Translations under genes and position numbers: made by a program
Shown here: positions 23,030 through 34,000 of the stretch, piece by piece
How the letters are laid out: every line of letters starts with the position of its first letter
Numbering within the stretch: the first letter of the stretch is position 1
NCBI RefSeq assembly: GCF_019393635.1
Contig: NC_057867.1
Coordinates: 54,529,143-54,593,142 of the forward strand
From: Dromiciops gliroides
Taxonomy: Eukaryota; Chordata; Mammalia; Microbiotheria; Microbiotheriidae
Direction of reading: 5' to 3'
Length of the DNA: 64,000 nucleotides
The notes under the pieces: generated by a model
Database searches by the model: none
What the model saw: only the letters and a program-made list of their open reading frames with translations
What the model was told of the DNA's origin: nothing

Positions 23030-23215
23030 GGTGAAGATACAGTGGACTGGCTCTCAAGTCAGACAACCTGAAATTATATCTCACCTCTGATTATTCTATG
23101 ACTGTGGGAAAATGACAAAAAAAGTCCTGGTGCCTCCATTTTCTTACTTGTAAAATGGTGTTAGATTAGATAGCCTGAGGTCCCTTCTAGCTCTAAATTT
23201 ATAATCCTATGATTT
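23030..23215 (+). mobile_element. Old MIR SINE
   Basis: Sense MIR: a diverged head and CORE, then cattttcttacttgtaaaatg and aggtcccttctagctctaaa, the typical MIR 3' half. Confidence 0.75.
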
Positions 23216-24069
23216 ATGCTCTTAATATATCAGTGGAAGATACTGGCAGTGTTTTTAGCCTGAAGAGAAAATAGGAGGGATGGGGTTGTGAGGGTAGGAC
23301 GTGATTTCCAGCTTCAAGCATATGAAGGTATGGAAGAGAGATTAGACTTGTCCTGCTTGCCTCCAGAAGACAGAAGTGGTATTAATGGTTAGACATTTCG
23401 GAGATGGAGATTTCTTATTGACAGAAGGAGAAATTTCATACCAGCAAAAGCCGCCCCCAAATAGAACAGGTTGCCTAAGGAGATAGCAAGATTTTTAGCA
23501 TCCCTAAACATCATCAAGTAGAAAATATCTCACTGCTTGTTGGGGATGCCACAGAAGGGATTCCTGCTCAGATGTCATTTCAGCTAGATCTCCTCTGAGG
23601 TCCATTTCCTCTACTGGGATGTGATTCCAAGCCTCAGTTTCTATGTGATTGAGCATATCACTCACTGTTTTTCTGGGTGACTGAATCTAGTTTTTAGCAC
23701 CTGGGTGATAATCAAGCTCAATGCCAAACTTTGCCAAGATGTCAATCAGTCCCTCCCACATTCAAGGTCTCTACTACACTAAAACACGGTTTTTCTTGGC
23801 ATGGAAATGGTCTAAGTCTCCCCACCTCCACCCCAATGTGTTACTTATTCTTGGTTCCACTTTTGTGTAGTGTTACCTGAAAGGATCCAGAGGATCCAGT
23901 GTCACCTAGCTAGTCCCTATTTATAGCATAGGCCCCTTGTAGAGAGAACCCTATTAAAAAGTTCAGAAATACACTATAACCAAGAAGCAAAGGTGTGAAA
24001 ATACCTCTACTTAATATATAAACATTTGTATTTTTATTTGAGGTCTTCTATATAGGGGTATACTTTTTT

Positions 24070-24229
24070 TGTTTTTGTGTTTTTTTTTTTTTGGTGGGGC
24101 AATGAGGGTTAAGTGACTTGCCCAGGGTCACACAGCTAGTAAGTGTCAAGTGTTAGAGGCCAGATTCGAACTCAGGTTCTCCTGAATCCAGGGCCGGTGC
24201 TTTATCTACTGCACCATATAGCTGCCCCC
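24070..24229 (-). mobile_element. CORE-SINE, first of a same-site pair
   Basis: Antisense copy between two copies of aggggtatactttttt (24,054-24,069 and 24,230-24,245). Confidence 0.9.
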
Positions 24230-24245
24230 AGGGGTATACTTTTTT

Positions 24246-24381
24246 GGTGAGGCAATGGGGGTTAAGTGACTTGCTCAGGGTCACACAGCTAGTAAGTGTT
24301 AAATGTCTGAGGCTGGATTTGAACTCAGGTCCTCCTGAATCCAGGGCTGGTGCTCTATCTACTGCACCACCTAGCTGCCCC
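24246..24381 (-). mobile_element. CORE-SINE, second of a same-site pair
   Basis: Antisense copy starting directly at the second aggggtatactttttt. A shorter copy (atactttt) follows at 24,382-24,389. It differs in tail type from its neighbour, so it is a separate event. Confidence 0.88.
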
Positions 24382-24720
24382 ATACTTTTAAAAATAAAAT
24401 TTTATTTTTTTCAATTACATGTAAAGATAGTTTTAAAAAAAGAGATAGTTTTTGACATTCATTTTTGTAAGATTTTGAGTTCCAAATTTTTCTCTCTCCC
24501 TTCCTTCCCTCCTCCCAAAGCCAGCAAGCAATCTGACATAGGTACAAACATGTTAAATATATTTCCACATTAGTCATATTGTGAAAGAAAAATGAGAAGA
24601 AAAGGAAAAAAAACATAAGAAAGAAAAAAACAACAATTAAAAAACCCCAAAAACAAAAGTGAAAATAGTCTGCTTCAATCTGCATTCAGACAGGAGTATG
24701 CTTCTTGCAGTTACATCAGT
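24382..24720 (-). mobile_element. L1 3' UTR fragment
   Basis: Minus-strand L1 3' UTR (caattacatgtaaagatag, then gagttccaaatttttctc and catatttccacattagtca). No ORF2 coding region remains. Confidence 0.8.
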
Positions 24721-25050
24721 GAGTTCACAGCTAACAGTCGCTTATTTGGATTATAACATGATCTTATTTCTCATTTTTTTACCCAATCCAAAGTTTGACT
24801 GCTACCACCATGATGGCTGTGGAAATTCTTCTGGCAAAGGATAACACTGTGCCCTGAGATGAAGGGAAGAGTGGAGAACAGAAAGGAGGGCATAAGATAC
24901 CATAGATTACCAACCTATTCTAGGCTTAGTGGGTTGGTAAAGAATTGAAATGAGTAGGTACAAGGAAGATAAAAAGATGAAGCTGAGTAGGGAAAGGTCA
25001 AGTGTACCTGAGCACAGTCTTGAGGGGATCATGGGGAGAAAGACCTGAGC

Positions 25051-25057
<7 letters not shown>

Positions 25058-25116
<59 letters not shown>

Positions 25117-25245
25117 AGTGAGGCAATTGGGGTTAAGTGACTTGCCCAGGGTCACACAGCTAGTAAGTGTCTGAGGCCGGATTTGAACTCAGGTACTCCT
25201 GACTCCAGGACCGGTGCTCTATCCACTGTGCCACCTAGCCGCCCC
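25058..25245 (-). mobile_element. CORE-SINE with (TA)n tail
   Basis: Antisense copy of the AATTGCCTCAC subfamily. Its tail has been replaced by about 28 TA units (25,058-25,113). Target duplication ctaaatat flanks the whole, showing that the microsatellite lies inside the insertion. Confidence 0.88.
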
Positions 25246-25589
25246 CTAAATATTAAGGTGTTTCCATGAAAGCTAGGTAGGTATAACTCCTTATGAGTTG
25301 TCATTGGACACTTCTATACCAAGTCAGAGAGTTTTTATATGTAACCCTTGTAATCAAAGATTCCCTCTTGACATGAAAGACCCATGTCTATTTTGGGAAT
25401 CTTTCACTTTGTTGGTGGTTCATTGCCTTCACCAATTTACAGTATACAAATTTTCTAATCTGACAGTGCCTCCAAATAGTCAAGAACCCACCCTCCCCAT
25501 GACTAGGCTATCTACCTCCAGAGAACTCCAGCAAGGGGAAGGTTAAAGATACCTTTCCAATATAAGGTCTTTGTATGTATGAAATTAGT

Positions 25590-26500
25590 CTTTTACCAGA
25601 GGCTTTCCTTGTCTCTATTAGGTGTTTTGGCTCTGTTGTCCTCACTGATATCACTGTTCTCTGCAGCCCCCTTTGGCAAATTTGGTGCGATTTCCTGCCA
25701 AATCATCCTCTTTTCCTAACTTCCTTATTAAGAGAACACCACCATCCTCCCAGTCACTGAGTTTGAAAACCATAGTGTCATTCTCAAATCCTCACTCATG
25801 TTCATCCCACATATCCAATCTAGTACCAAATCCTGCTATTTCTACCTCTGTAACATCTCTCCTGTTTACTTCTCTCCCCTAAAATAGACACCCTGTCAGC
25901 CCTCATCACATCCTGCCTAGACTATTGCAATAGTCTTCTGTTTGGTCTCCATGCTTCAAGTCTCTCCTCACTCCAATCTAACCTCCATTCAGCTGCCAAA
26001 ATGATTTTCCTAAAGGACAGTCCGACCATGGCAACTCTGTCCCTACAATCCAGTAAGTGCCAAAGGCTCCTTATTACCTCCATGATTAAATATCTAATCC
26101 TCTGGTTTTTAAAGCCCTTCACAACCTGGATCCTTCATATCTTTCCAGTCTTCTTCCACATCTTTCCACATACTCGAGTCTAGTGACATTGACCTTCTTG
26201 CTTCTCCACAAAAATGGCATTCTGTCTTCCAACTTCCACCTCTTCCTCTTGGCTTCGTTCAAGACTTAACTTAAATCTCACTTGCTACAAGAGGCCTTAC
26301 TGATTCTTCCTACTGCTTGTATCTTTCCTTTGAGACTATTACAAAATTACAATATTACTTCCCGTTTATACTGTATATATCTTATATATACACAGTTATT
26401 TGCATGTTGTTTATCCCATTAGAATGAGAGCTTCTTGAAAGCAGGGGCTTTCTTTGTATCCTCAGTGTTCAGTGCAGTATCTTCACAAAGGTGGAGAAAA
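25590..26500 (+). mobile_element. L2 LINE relic, 3' part
   Basis: Plus-strand translation in broken frames matches the C-terminal part of L2 ORF2 (the leu-asp-tyr-cys-asn block near 25,915-25,935 in the DNA word ctagactattgcaatagt). The L2 3' UTR follows (agagcttcttgaaagcaggg). Many frame breaks; ancient. Confidence 0.7.
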
Positions 26501-26559
26501 TTACACAAATGTTCTGATCGAGTCCTGTAGTGGACATATGTAACTTCAACTGGGCCCTC

Positions 26560-27895
26560 ACTGCTGCTCGGTAATCCTACTATACCTTTATTATCAATTT
26601 ACTATCCCATTCTCCACAGCAGCACTTCTAAATCTTGTCATCTTTTCTCAAACCTCTCATGGCTCCCCCTCTCCCCCTCTCCCCACTCTTTCAGCCTAGA
26701 ACCCTGCCTCCTATTTTATAGAAAAATTTGAGACCATTTACTGTGAACTCTGTTTTATCCCCTCTTCCTCATCTCCTGTCACTTTTCTTAATTCACATTC
26801 TTCTTGACCTCTCTGCAGCCTTTGACACTGTCACTCCCTCCTCCTTGATACTCTCTAGGTTTTGGGGATACCACTTTCTCTTGGTCTTCCTCCACCTATC
26901 TGCCCATTCCTTCTCTGTTTCCTTTGCTGGCACGTCCTCCAGATCATGCCCTCTAACCCTAGGTGTCCTTGGGGTTCTGTCTTAAGCCCTTTTTTCTTCT
27001 CCATCTCTACTACTTCACTTGGTGATCTCATCAGCTCCCATAGGTTACCATTTCTTTGCTGATGATTCCCAAATCTACGTTTCCTCTACTGATTTACAAT
27101 CTTGCATCTCCAGTTGCATTTCAGATATCTCAAACTGGATGTCTAATAGAAATCTTAAACTCAGTATGTCTAAAACAGAACTCATTATCTTTTCCCCTAA
27201 ACCCCCCATGCCCTCTTACTTCTCCAATTATTAAAGAGGGCAATATCCTCCCAGTCTCTCAGGCTCAAAACTTAGGAGGCATCCTGGATTCCTCACTCTC
27301 TCTCACCCCCCTCCCCATATCCAAGCAACCTGTTGCCAAGGCCTGCCATTTTCACCTTTGCAACATCTCTCAGAGACATTCTCATCTCTCCCCTGACACT
27401 GCCACGACTTTAGTGCAGGCCCTCATTACCTCACACCTGGACTATTACAAGAGCTGCTAGTCTGCCTGCCTCAAGTCTCTCCCCATTCCAATCAATTCTC
27501 CATTCAGCCATTACAGTAATTTTCCTAAAATGCAGGTCTGATCATCTCACCTCCTACTCAATAAACTCTAATGACTTGCCTCCAGGAGCAAATACAAAAT
27601 GCTCTGTTTGGCATTCAAAGCCCTTCATAACCTACCACCTCCTACCTTTCCAGTATTCTTACACCTTACTCCCCAACATGTACTCTTTGACCTGTGGATG
27701 CTAGCCTCCTGGCTGTTCCATGAACAAGATACTCCATCTTTCTGTGCCAGGTATTTCCTCTAGCTGTTCTCTATGTCTGGAATGCTCTCCCTGCTCTGAT
27801 CCAACTACTGATCTCTCTGGCTTCCTTTAAGTCCAACTAAAACCCCACCTTTAATAGGAAGCCTGCCCTAACCCCTTTTAATTCCAGTGCTTTCT
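26560..27895 (+). mobile_element. L2 LINE relic with reverse transcriptase
   Basis: RT motifs appear in order on the plus strand: LLDLSAAFDTV near 26,800, then ADDSQIYVSS near 27,060-27,090 (the catalytic [FY]ADD motif), SNWMSNRNLKLSMSKTELI, and LGGILDSSLS near 27,270. They lie in different frames. This is an L2/CR1-clade non-LTR RT that copied its own RNA at the target. It is a second L2 copy distinct from 25,590-26,500. Confidence 0.8.
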
Positions 27896-28840
27896 CTCTT
27901 CTTTGGGGCCAAGCTTGGTCTTTATAATTCTACTACATTCATTTTTGATTTTTCCCCATTTATGTTGCTGTAGTAATTGTTATGTTTCGTTAGTTCTGAA
28001 TACTTCATTTTGCATCAGTTCATATAAATCTTTGTTTCCCTGTATTTGTCATGTTAGTCCTAGAGGCAGCAAGGTGGTGCAGTGGATAGAACGTTGCACA
28101 TGGAATAAAGAACCAAGTTCAAATTTGGCCTCAGATACATTTCTTGACCCTGGGCAAGTAATTTCACTCTCTTTACATCAGTTTCCTCAACTGCAAAATG
28201 GACATAATAATAACACCTACCTTCCAAGGTTGTTGTGAGGATCAAATGAAATAATATCTGTAAAGTGCTTAGCACAGTACCTAGCATATAGCATATATAA
28301 ATGCTTATATCCTTTCCTTATATCTTACAGTACAGTAATATTCCATTAAATTTATATACCAATGTTTGTTTAGTCATTCCCCACTTTGATGAGTATCTGT
28401 TTTGCTTCTAATTATTTCCTACCATCAAAGAAGTTGCTGTAAATATTTTTGTGTATATAGAGCCTTTCTTTTTTGTCAATGACATCTTTGAGGTATATGC
28501 CTAGCCATGGAATTTTTGGGGCAAAGCCTGGGTATGTACATCTTACTTTATTTGAACAATTCCAAATTGCTTTCCAGAATAGCTAGACCAGATCATATCT
28601 CTACCAACAATACATTTGTGTGTCTGTACAACCCCTTCATCATGGACTATTCCCATCTTTTGTCATCTTTGTCAGTTTGCTTACCCTAAAGCTTCAGGGT
28701 TGTTTTGATGTGTATTTTTCTTATCAATAGTGATTTGAGCAGTCTTTCATGTGGTTGTTTATAGTTTGCAATTGTTATTTTGAGAAATGTTTGTATATCC
28801 TTTGACTTCATTCATTGAAGAATAGCTTTTGATCTTTCAT
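27896..28840 (-). mobile_element. Old L1 3' end, split by a SINE
   Basis: Minus-strand L1 ORF2 C-terminal region, strongly diverged (gtcattccccactttgatgag, then ccaaattgctttccagaata). A THER1-type SINE is inserted at 28,062-28,320. Confidence 0.75.
28062..28320 (+). mobile_element. THER1/MIR SINE
   Basis: Sense copy with head, CORE variant (ccctgggcaagtaatttcac) and an L2-like 3' end (taaagtgcttagcacagtac). It lies inside the L1 relic, so it was active after that L1. Confidence 0.8.
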
Positions 28841-28959
28841 ATTTCTATTAATCCTCTTCCCTATTTCTTTTCATATCTTGGGTATCAACTGCGGTAGCCT
28901 CTTTTTTTGTTCAGTTATTTCCAGTGCTAAATAGTGACCTTAGCATTGGAGATGACTGA

Positions 28960-29430
28960 ACAAAAATGGCTACTGGAAAGAGAACAGAGTCTGCAAACTA
29001 TCGTCCAGTGATCTTCATTTAGATTCCTGGAAAAATTATAGTATAGATAACTAAAAAGATGATTAGTGAATACCTGTAAAGAGAAGAAATGATTACAAAG
29101 AACATTTTTTTAAAACAAGGTCACTAAACTAGTAGACATAGGGAAGTTAGAGAAGTACCTTACCTATATCTTAGCAAAGCATTCAATAAAGTATCCCATA
29201 TTCCTCACATAAATGGTAGAGAGATATATAGTAGGTGATACAATTAGATGGAATAAGAACTGGTTGAATGGCCAAATGCAAGAGGGTTGTTAAAGGTTCG
29301 ATATCACCTTAACAGGAGGTCTTCTGTGGAGTGACCTGGAGATCTGTGCTTGGTCCTAAGTTTTGCCTTTTATTAGATGACCTGGAAAAGGTATACACAG
29401 CATGCTCATCAAATTTGCAGATGACACAAT
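28960..29430 (+). mobile_element. CR1/L3-type LINE relic (RT fragment)
   Basis: Broken plus-strand frames give SKAFNKVSH near 29,170, WLNG-like ELVEWPN near 29,260, and a TWKRYTQHAHQICR*HNIGE region, the decayed ADDT block, near 29,400. The order matches the CR1/L3 reverse transcriptase. Confidence 0.6.
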
Positions 29431-29439
29431 ATTGGGGAA

Positions 29440-29620
29440 GTTAATACACTAATACAATCCAATAAATCTGATAAACATTTAAGTGCATACTGTGTGCTAA
29501 GGCACAGTCCTAAGAACTGGAGATACAATGAATAAAGACAATCCCTACCCTCAAGGAGCTTATGATCTAATGGGAAGGAGACAACACACAAAAGGAGGTA
29601 GGAAAGTGGTGGTGATGGAG
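29440..29620 (+). repeat. Ancient mammalian interspersed repeat
   Basis: Contains the widespread word pattern ataaacatttaagtgcatac, actgtgtgctaagg and aaggagcttatgatctaatg. It is known from many mammalian dispersed repeats. The family was not assigned. Confidence 0.5.
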
Positions 29621-30084
29621 GAGGTACATAGGACACCAGGAGTACCTGGTAAGGAGACATCTTCTCTGGAGTTGAAACCAGACAGAACAGCAGATGCAAA
29701 GTGTGGTGACTGCATGTAAATACCCTCAGGGGGATTAAGTTTACAGGCTCACTGAAATAGAGGGGGATCTTGAACCCTAGTCCATAATCTTCAACTCTAA
29801 ACAGAACTGGAATTAAACACACTGGATAAATAAATAATTCTCCAAATGTTCAACATCTCTAGAATGATTCTATCTTGTTCTATGGCCCATGTAAGGTAGC
29901 TCTTTTGGAGAGCAGACCCAAATTCCTTGTGCTTCAGTTGAATCTACTCCTGGCTACCCATTCTATTCTCTGTACGGGTTAAGACAAGTGGTTATCTTTC
30001 TCTGTGTGATACTCCCTCCCACTATTCTGAAGGCTTTTTTCATGCTTACCCTGGGCATTGAGAAAAAACCAAAGCATTTATTCA

Positions 30085-30240
30085 AGATGATACATCAGAA
30101 AGACCATTGAACTGGTCATCAAGGTTCTGATGCTAAGGAGCTGTGTAACCTTGAGCCAACCGCTTCATTTCTTTGGCTTTTAACTTCCTCGCCTGTAAAA
30201 TGCAGATTGGACAAGATGACTTCTTAAAGAGTTGCCAGCG
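30085..30240 (+). mobile_element. Old MIR SINE
   Basis: Sense MIR (gctgtgtaaccttgagccaa, then cctcgcctgtaaaatgcaga). It ends at the insertion site of a young CORE-SINE. Confidence 0.75.
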
Positions 30241-30388
30241 GGGCAGCTAGGTGGCGCAGTGGATAGAGCACCGGCCCTGGAGTCAGGAGTACTTGAGTTC
30301 AAATCTGGCCTCAGCCACTTAACACTTACTAGCTGTGTGACCCTGGGCAAGTCACTTAACCCCAATTGCCTCACTAAAAAAAAAAAAA
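30241..30388 (+). mobile_element. CORE-SINE, AATTGCCTCAC tail, young
   Basis: Complete sense copy with A-box and B-box regions (gcgcagtggatagagc; gagttcaaatc), CORE and a 16-A tail. Perfect 15-bp target duplication aaagagttgccagcg. Near-consensus, so among the youngest. Confidence 0.95.
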
Positions 30389-30403
30389 AAAGAGTTGCCA
30401 GCG

Positions 30404-31610
30404 TTGATGTTTTACAAGTTTCCTCACAATTCCTATTTTTGAAACCTTTGGTGGATGGAATTTTTTCAACAGCATTTATATTTTTATTATCCCTAAATTC
30501 ATAGGCTATGTCTGTGTATACATTCACAATACATATTGCTATCTGTATCTCCTACTTATGCTCGAATCCCAAAATATCTCACAGAACTAAAAAGATATCT
30601 CTTGTGCAAAGTCCTCTCATTTTTGACTTTTTGAAATTCCATGTTTTCTTGCACCTTTAAAGAGGGAAATTATACACTGAAAGGTTATGGAAGATTTGAG
30701 GATAGCATTAGATAATTAAGAAAATCATGTGCCAAAGCACGTGGAAGCTTCTTAACAAATACAACTCTGGTGGTCATGACCTCTGCAGAGGAGGAAGCCG
30801 GTGATGTCACCTCTTCCCTGAGTCCCTGTTTCACGGAATTGTCTGAAGGAAATTGTTCCTTGTGAAAAGTTCACATGATGGAGTTTGAAGGGCTTGTTTC
30901 GCTCAGAGCCCAGCAGGACCAAGGAGTTTGGAATGTGCCATTCAGTGGGCTCTGTTTGGCTGAAAGCTGTCACAAGGAACAAGCACTTAGCAAACGGCAT
31001 GAACAAGGATTTGAACTAGACAACTAGAAGGGCCATGACTACATTGCAATAAGGACCTGATAATGGAGAAGAGGAAAAGGTGTAAACACATCTTGATATC
31101 ATTTTTAAAAACTATTAAATTTAAGAGTAGCTTAATATTGTAGAAACTTAAGCAGAGGCTGATAAGTCAGGTTGACTGTCTCAAAGTTTCTATAATTTTA
31201 CATGATTTTTACCTCACTTAGGCAATAGAAGATTATAGGGGTAATCGCGTCAGTGTTTACTGTCGTGAGGCTAACATAATCACATGAAAAGTGGGAAAAG
31301 TCCATCAACTCCTCTCTTTTTGTAGTACTAAGTGCCCAAAGTGAATGATTAAAAAAATAACGGCCACTAAGTGGTGAATTAACTGAACTGGTCACTTGCT
31401 TTGATGCTGTGTGGCCCTTACCTTTGTCTTTTCATTTTTGAAGGAGAGTGGTGCTAAGAACATCATTTTCATTTCAGTACTTACATTTGCCATAGGATCA
31501 AATGAGTTCTTATAATTTCTTGCACTTTAAAAAATCTTGACATTTCATTAGTAATTACATTTTACATAGAGACTTTCAAAGCTGAAAACTTGGAGACTAT
31601 CTAGTCTAAC
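30404..31610. other. Unassigned unique sequence
   Basis: No young repeat. Open frames on the minus strand (30,752-31,006; 31,198-31,395) show no domain. Nothing else recognised. Confidence 0.5.
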
Positions 31611-31619
31611 ACCCTAATA

Positions 31620-32655
31620 TTTTTAGACTTCTTTTTTATTTATAGTATTTTATTTCTCCAGTTATATGTAAAGGCAATTTTTACCATTCATTTCTACAAA
31701 ATTTTGAGTTCCAAATTTTTCTCCCTCCCTTCCCTTCTCTCTTCCAGAAAGGTAAACAATTTGATATAGGTTATGTGCAATCATGTAAAACATATTTCCA
31801 TATTAGTCACAGTTGTGAAAGAAGAAACAGACCAAAAGGGGAAAAACCAGAAAAAAATAAAGTGAAAACAGTATGCTTCAATCTACATTCAGAGTCTATC
31901 ACTTCTTTCTCTTGACCTAGATATTTCCATCATGAATCCTTTGTAATGATCTTGGATCTTTATATTACTTAGAAGAACTAAGTCATTCTTTTTTTTTTTT
32001 AGCACTTTTTTTTTTTTTGCGGGGCAATGAAGGTTAAGTGACTTGTAAGTGTCTGAGGCTGGACTTGAACTCAGGTCCTCCTGAATCCCAGGCCTGTGCT
32101 TTAACCACTGTGCCACCTAGCTGCCCCGAACTAAGTCATTCTTAATTGATCATCACGAATTATTGCTATTACTGTGTATGATATTTTCCTGGTTCTTCTC
32201 ATTTCACTTTCCATCAGTTCATACACGTCTTTCCAGGTTTCTCTGAAATCCACCTCCTCATCATTTCTTATTGAACAATGGTATTCCATTACATTCATAT
32301 ACCACAGCTTGTTCAATCATTCCCCAATTGATGGGCATCCTTTTCAATGTCTAATTTTTGCCACCCCAAAAAGAGCTGCTATAAATATTTTTGTGTATGT
32401 AGGTCCTTTTCACTTTTTAATGATTGCTTTGGGATATAGACCTAGTAGTGGTGTTGCTGGTTCAAAGTGTATGCAGTTTGGTTGCCCTTTGGGCATAGAT
32501 CCAAATTGCTCTCCTCAATGGTTGGATCACTTAACAACTCTACCAACAGTGCATTAGTGTCCCAATTTTCCCATATCCTCTCCAACATTTATGATTTTCC
32601 TTTTCTGTCATATAAACTAATCTGATACATATGTGGTGATACCTCAGAGTCAACA
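31620..32655 (-). mobile_element. L1 3' end, split by a SINE
   Basis: Minus-strand L1: 3' UTR at 31,640-31,990, then the ORF2 C-terminal region at 32,128-32,650 (KLWYMNVMEYHCSIRNDEE in one frame). A CORE-SINE lies inside. An old repeat is split by the insertion, with aacaccct repeated at its edges. Confidence 0.85.
31991..32127 (-). mobile_element. CORE-SINE lacking part of the CORE
   Basis: Antisense copy with 16-bp target duplication gaactaagtcattctt (31,975-31,990 and 32,128-32,143). The segment cccagggtcacacagctag is deleted between ttaagtgactt and gtaagtgtctg. Confidence 0.9.
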
Positions 32656-32689
32656 CCCTCTTTTTTGAAGATGAAGAAAATGAGGCCTG

Positions 32690-32733
32690 TGTGACTTTGG
32701 GCAAGTCACTTAACCCTCATTGCCCCACTAAGA
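32690..32733 (+). mobile_element. Very short 5'-truncated CORE-SINE
   Basis: Only the last ~43 bp of the SINE are present (tgtgtgactttgggcaagtc to ccccacta). They are flanked by aaaatgaggcc on both sides, so this is a true truncated insertion and not erosion. Confidence 0.8.
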
Positions 32734-32998
32734 AAAATGAGGCCCACTCAAATAAGGAAAAGAGTTATACAGGAAACAGTGAATCTCTATTATGCAAAGC
32801 TTACTTTTCCTTTTAAGTATGGAACATGTTACAACATGTTACTTTTAAAACTGTCTTACTTATCTGTATTTCCTTCTGACCTTTCTTCTGTTCTCTTTTT
32901 TAAAACTTAATTTTTTTTCATTTACAAACATTCATTTTTTTCTTCACACTTCCTCCCTCATCTCCCAATGAATATGAAAAAAGAAAATGCAAACTCTT

Positions 32999-33142
32999 TT
33001 TTTTTGGTGAGGCAGTTGGGGTTAAGTGACTTGCCCAGGGTCACACAGCTAGTAAGTGTTAAGTGTTTGAGGCCAGATTTGAACTCAGGTACTCCTGACT
33101 CCAGGGCCAGTGCTCTATCCACTGCACCACTTAGCTGCCCCC
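32999..33142 (-). mobile_element. CORE-SINE, AATTGCCTCAC tail variant
   Basis: Antisense copy with 16-bp target duplication gaaaatgcaaactctt (32,983-32,998 and 33,143-33,158). Confidence 0.92.
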
Positions 33143-33270
33143 GAAAATGCAAACTCTTATAACAAATACGCATAGTTGAACAAAGCAAATTCCCTCACCA
33201 GTCATGTACAAAAATGTATGTTTCATTCTATCAACTCTGGTAGGTAGCATGCTTCATCTATGTGCCTCTG

Positions 33271-33527
33271 CAATCAGGCAGTTAGGTGGTACATACTGGA
33301 TAGGATGCCAGGCCTAGAGTCAGGAAAACCCGACTTCAAACGTAGCCTCAGACACTTCCTAGCTGTGTGACCCTGGAGAAGTCACTTAACCCTGTTTGCC
33401 TCAGTTTCCTCATCTGTGAGATAAGCTGGAGAAGGAAATGGTGAAGCCATTCCAGCATCTCTTTCAAGAAAACCCCAAAAAGGGGTCATGAAGAGTCAGA
33501 CATGATTGAAACAACAAAACAAAATTT
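33271..33527 (+). mobile_element. Mar1-type CORE-SINE with RTE-like tail
   Basis: Sense copy: head, CORE, then ctggagaaggaaatggtgaa and a tail ending gagtcagacatgattgaaac, the RTE/BovB-like 3' end known for Mar1. Confidence 0.82.
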
Positions 33528-34000
33528 CACTGATCAGAGTCCTCAAGTCTCTTAAAGTTATTTTTCTTTATAATAGTGTCATTGTATAAATAATTTCTCC
33601 TGTTTCTGTTCACTTTATTCTACATTGGTTTATGCAGGTCTTCCTAGTTTCCTTTGAAACCACCCATTTTGCATTCTTTTCTAGTCCAACAATATTCTGT
33701 TCCATTAATATAGCATAATTTGTTTAGTTATTACTTAATAGGTATGCAGCCCCTTATTTTACAGTTTTTTTGCTACTATGGAAAGAGCTACTATGAATAT
33801 TTCTGTACCCATGGGTCTTTTCCTCTTTTTTTGTCTCTTTGGGGTAGATGTCTAGTAAATGGTATTGCTAGTTCAAAGGGTATGTATGTACTATGTAATG
33901 ACTTTGGGCACATAATTCCAAATTGTTTTCCATAACAGCTGGACCAATTCACAACCCAACAGTGCATTAGTGTGCTACTTAAAAACCTTTCAGTCATTGC

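Larger units (their letters stand above)
32870..34000 (-). mobile_element. Old L1 3' end, split by two SINEs
   Basis: Minus-strand L1 3' UTR (32,870-32,998 and 33,143-33,270) and ORF2 C-terminal region (33,528-34,000). Typical words are heavily diverged (ccaaattgttttccataaca). Confidence 0.75.

Noticed and set aside
29409-29822. 137-codon open frame on the minus strand
   Set aside because: It overlaps an old interspersed repeat on the opposite strand, has no domain and no promoter context.
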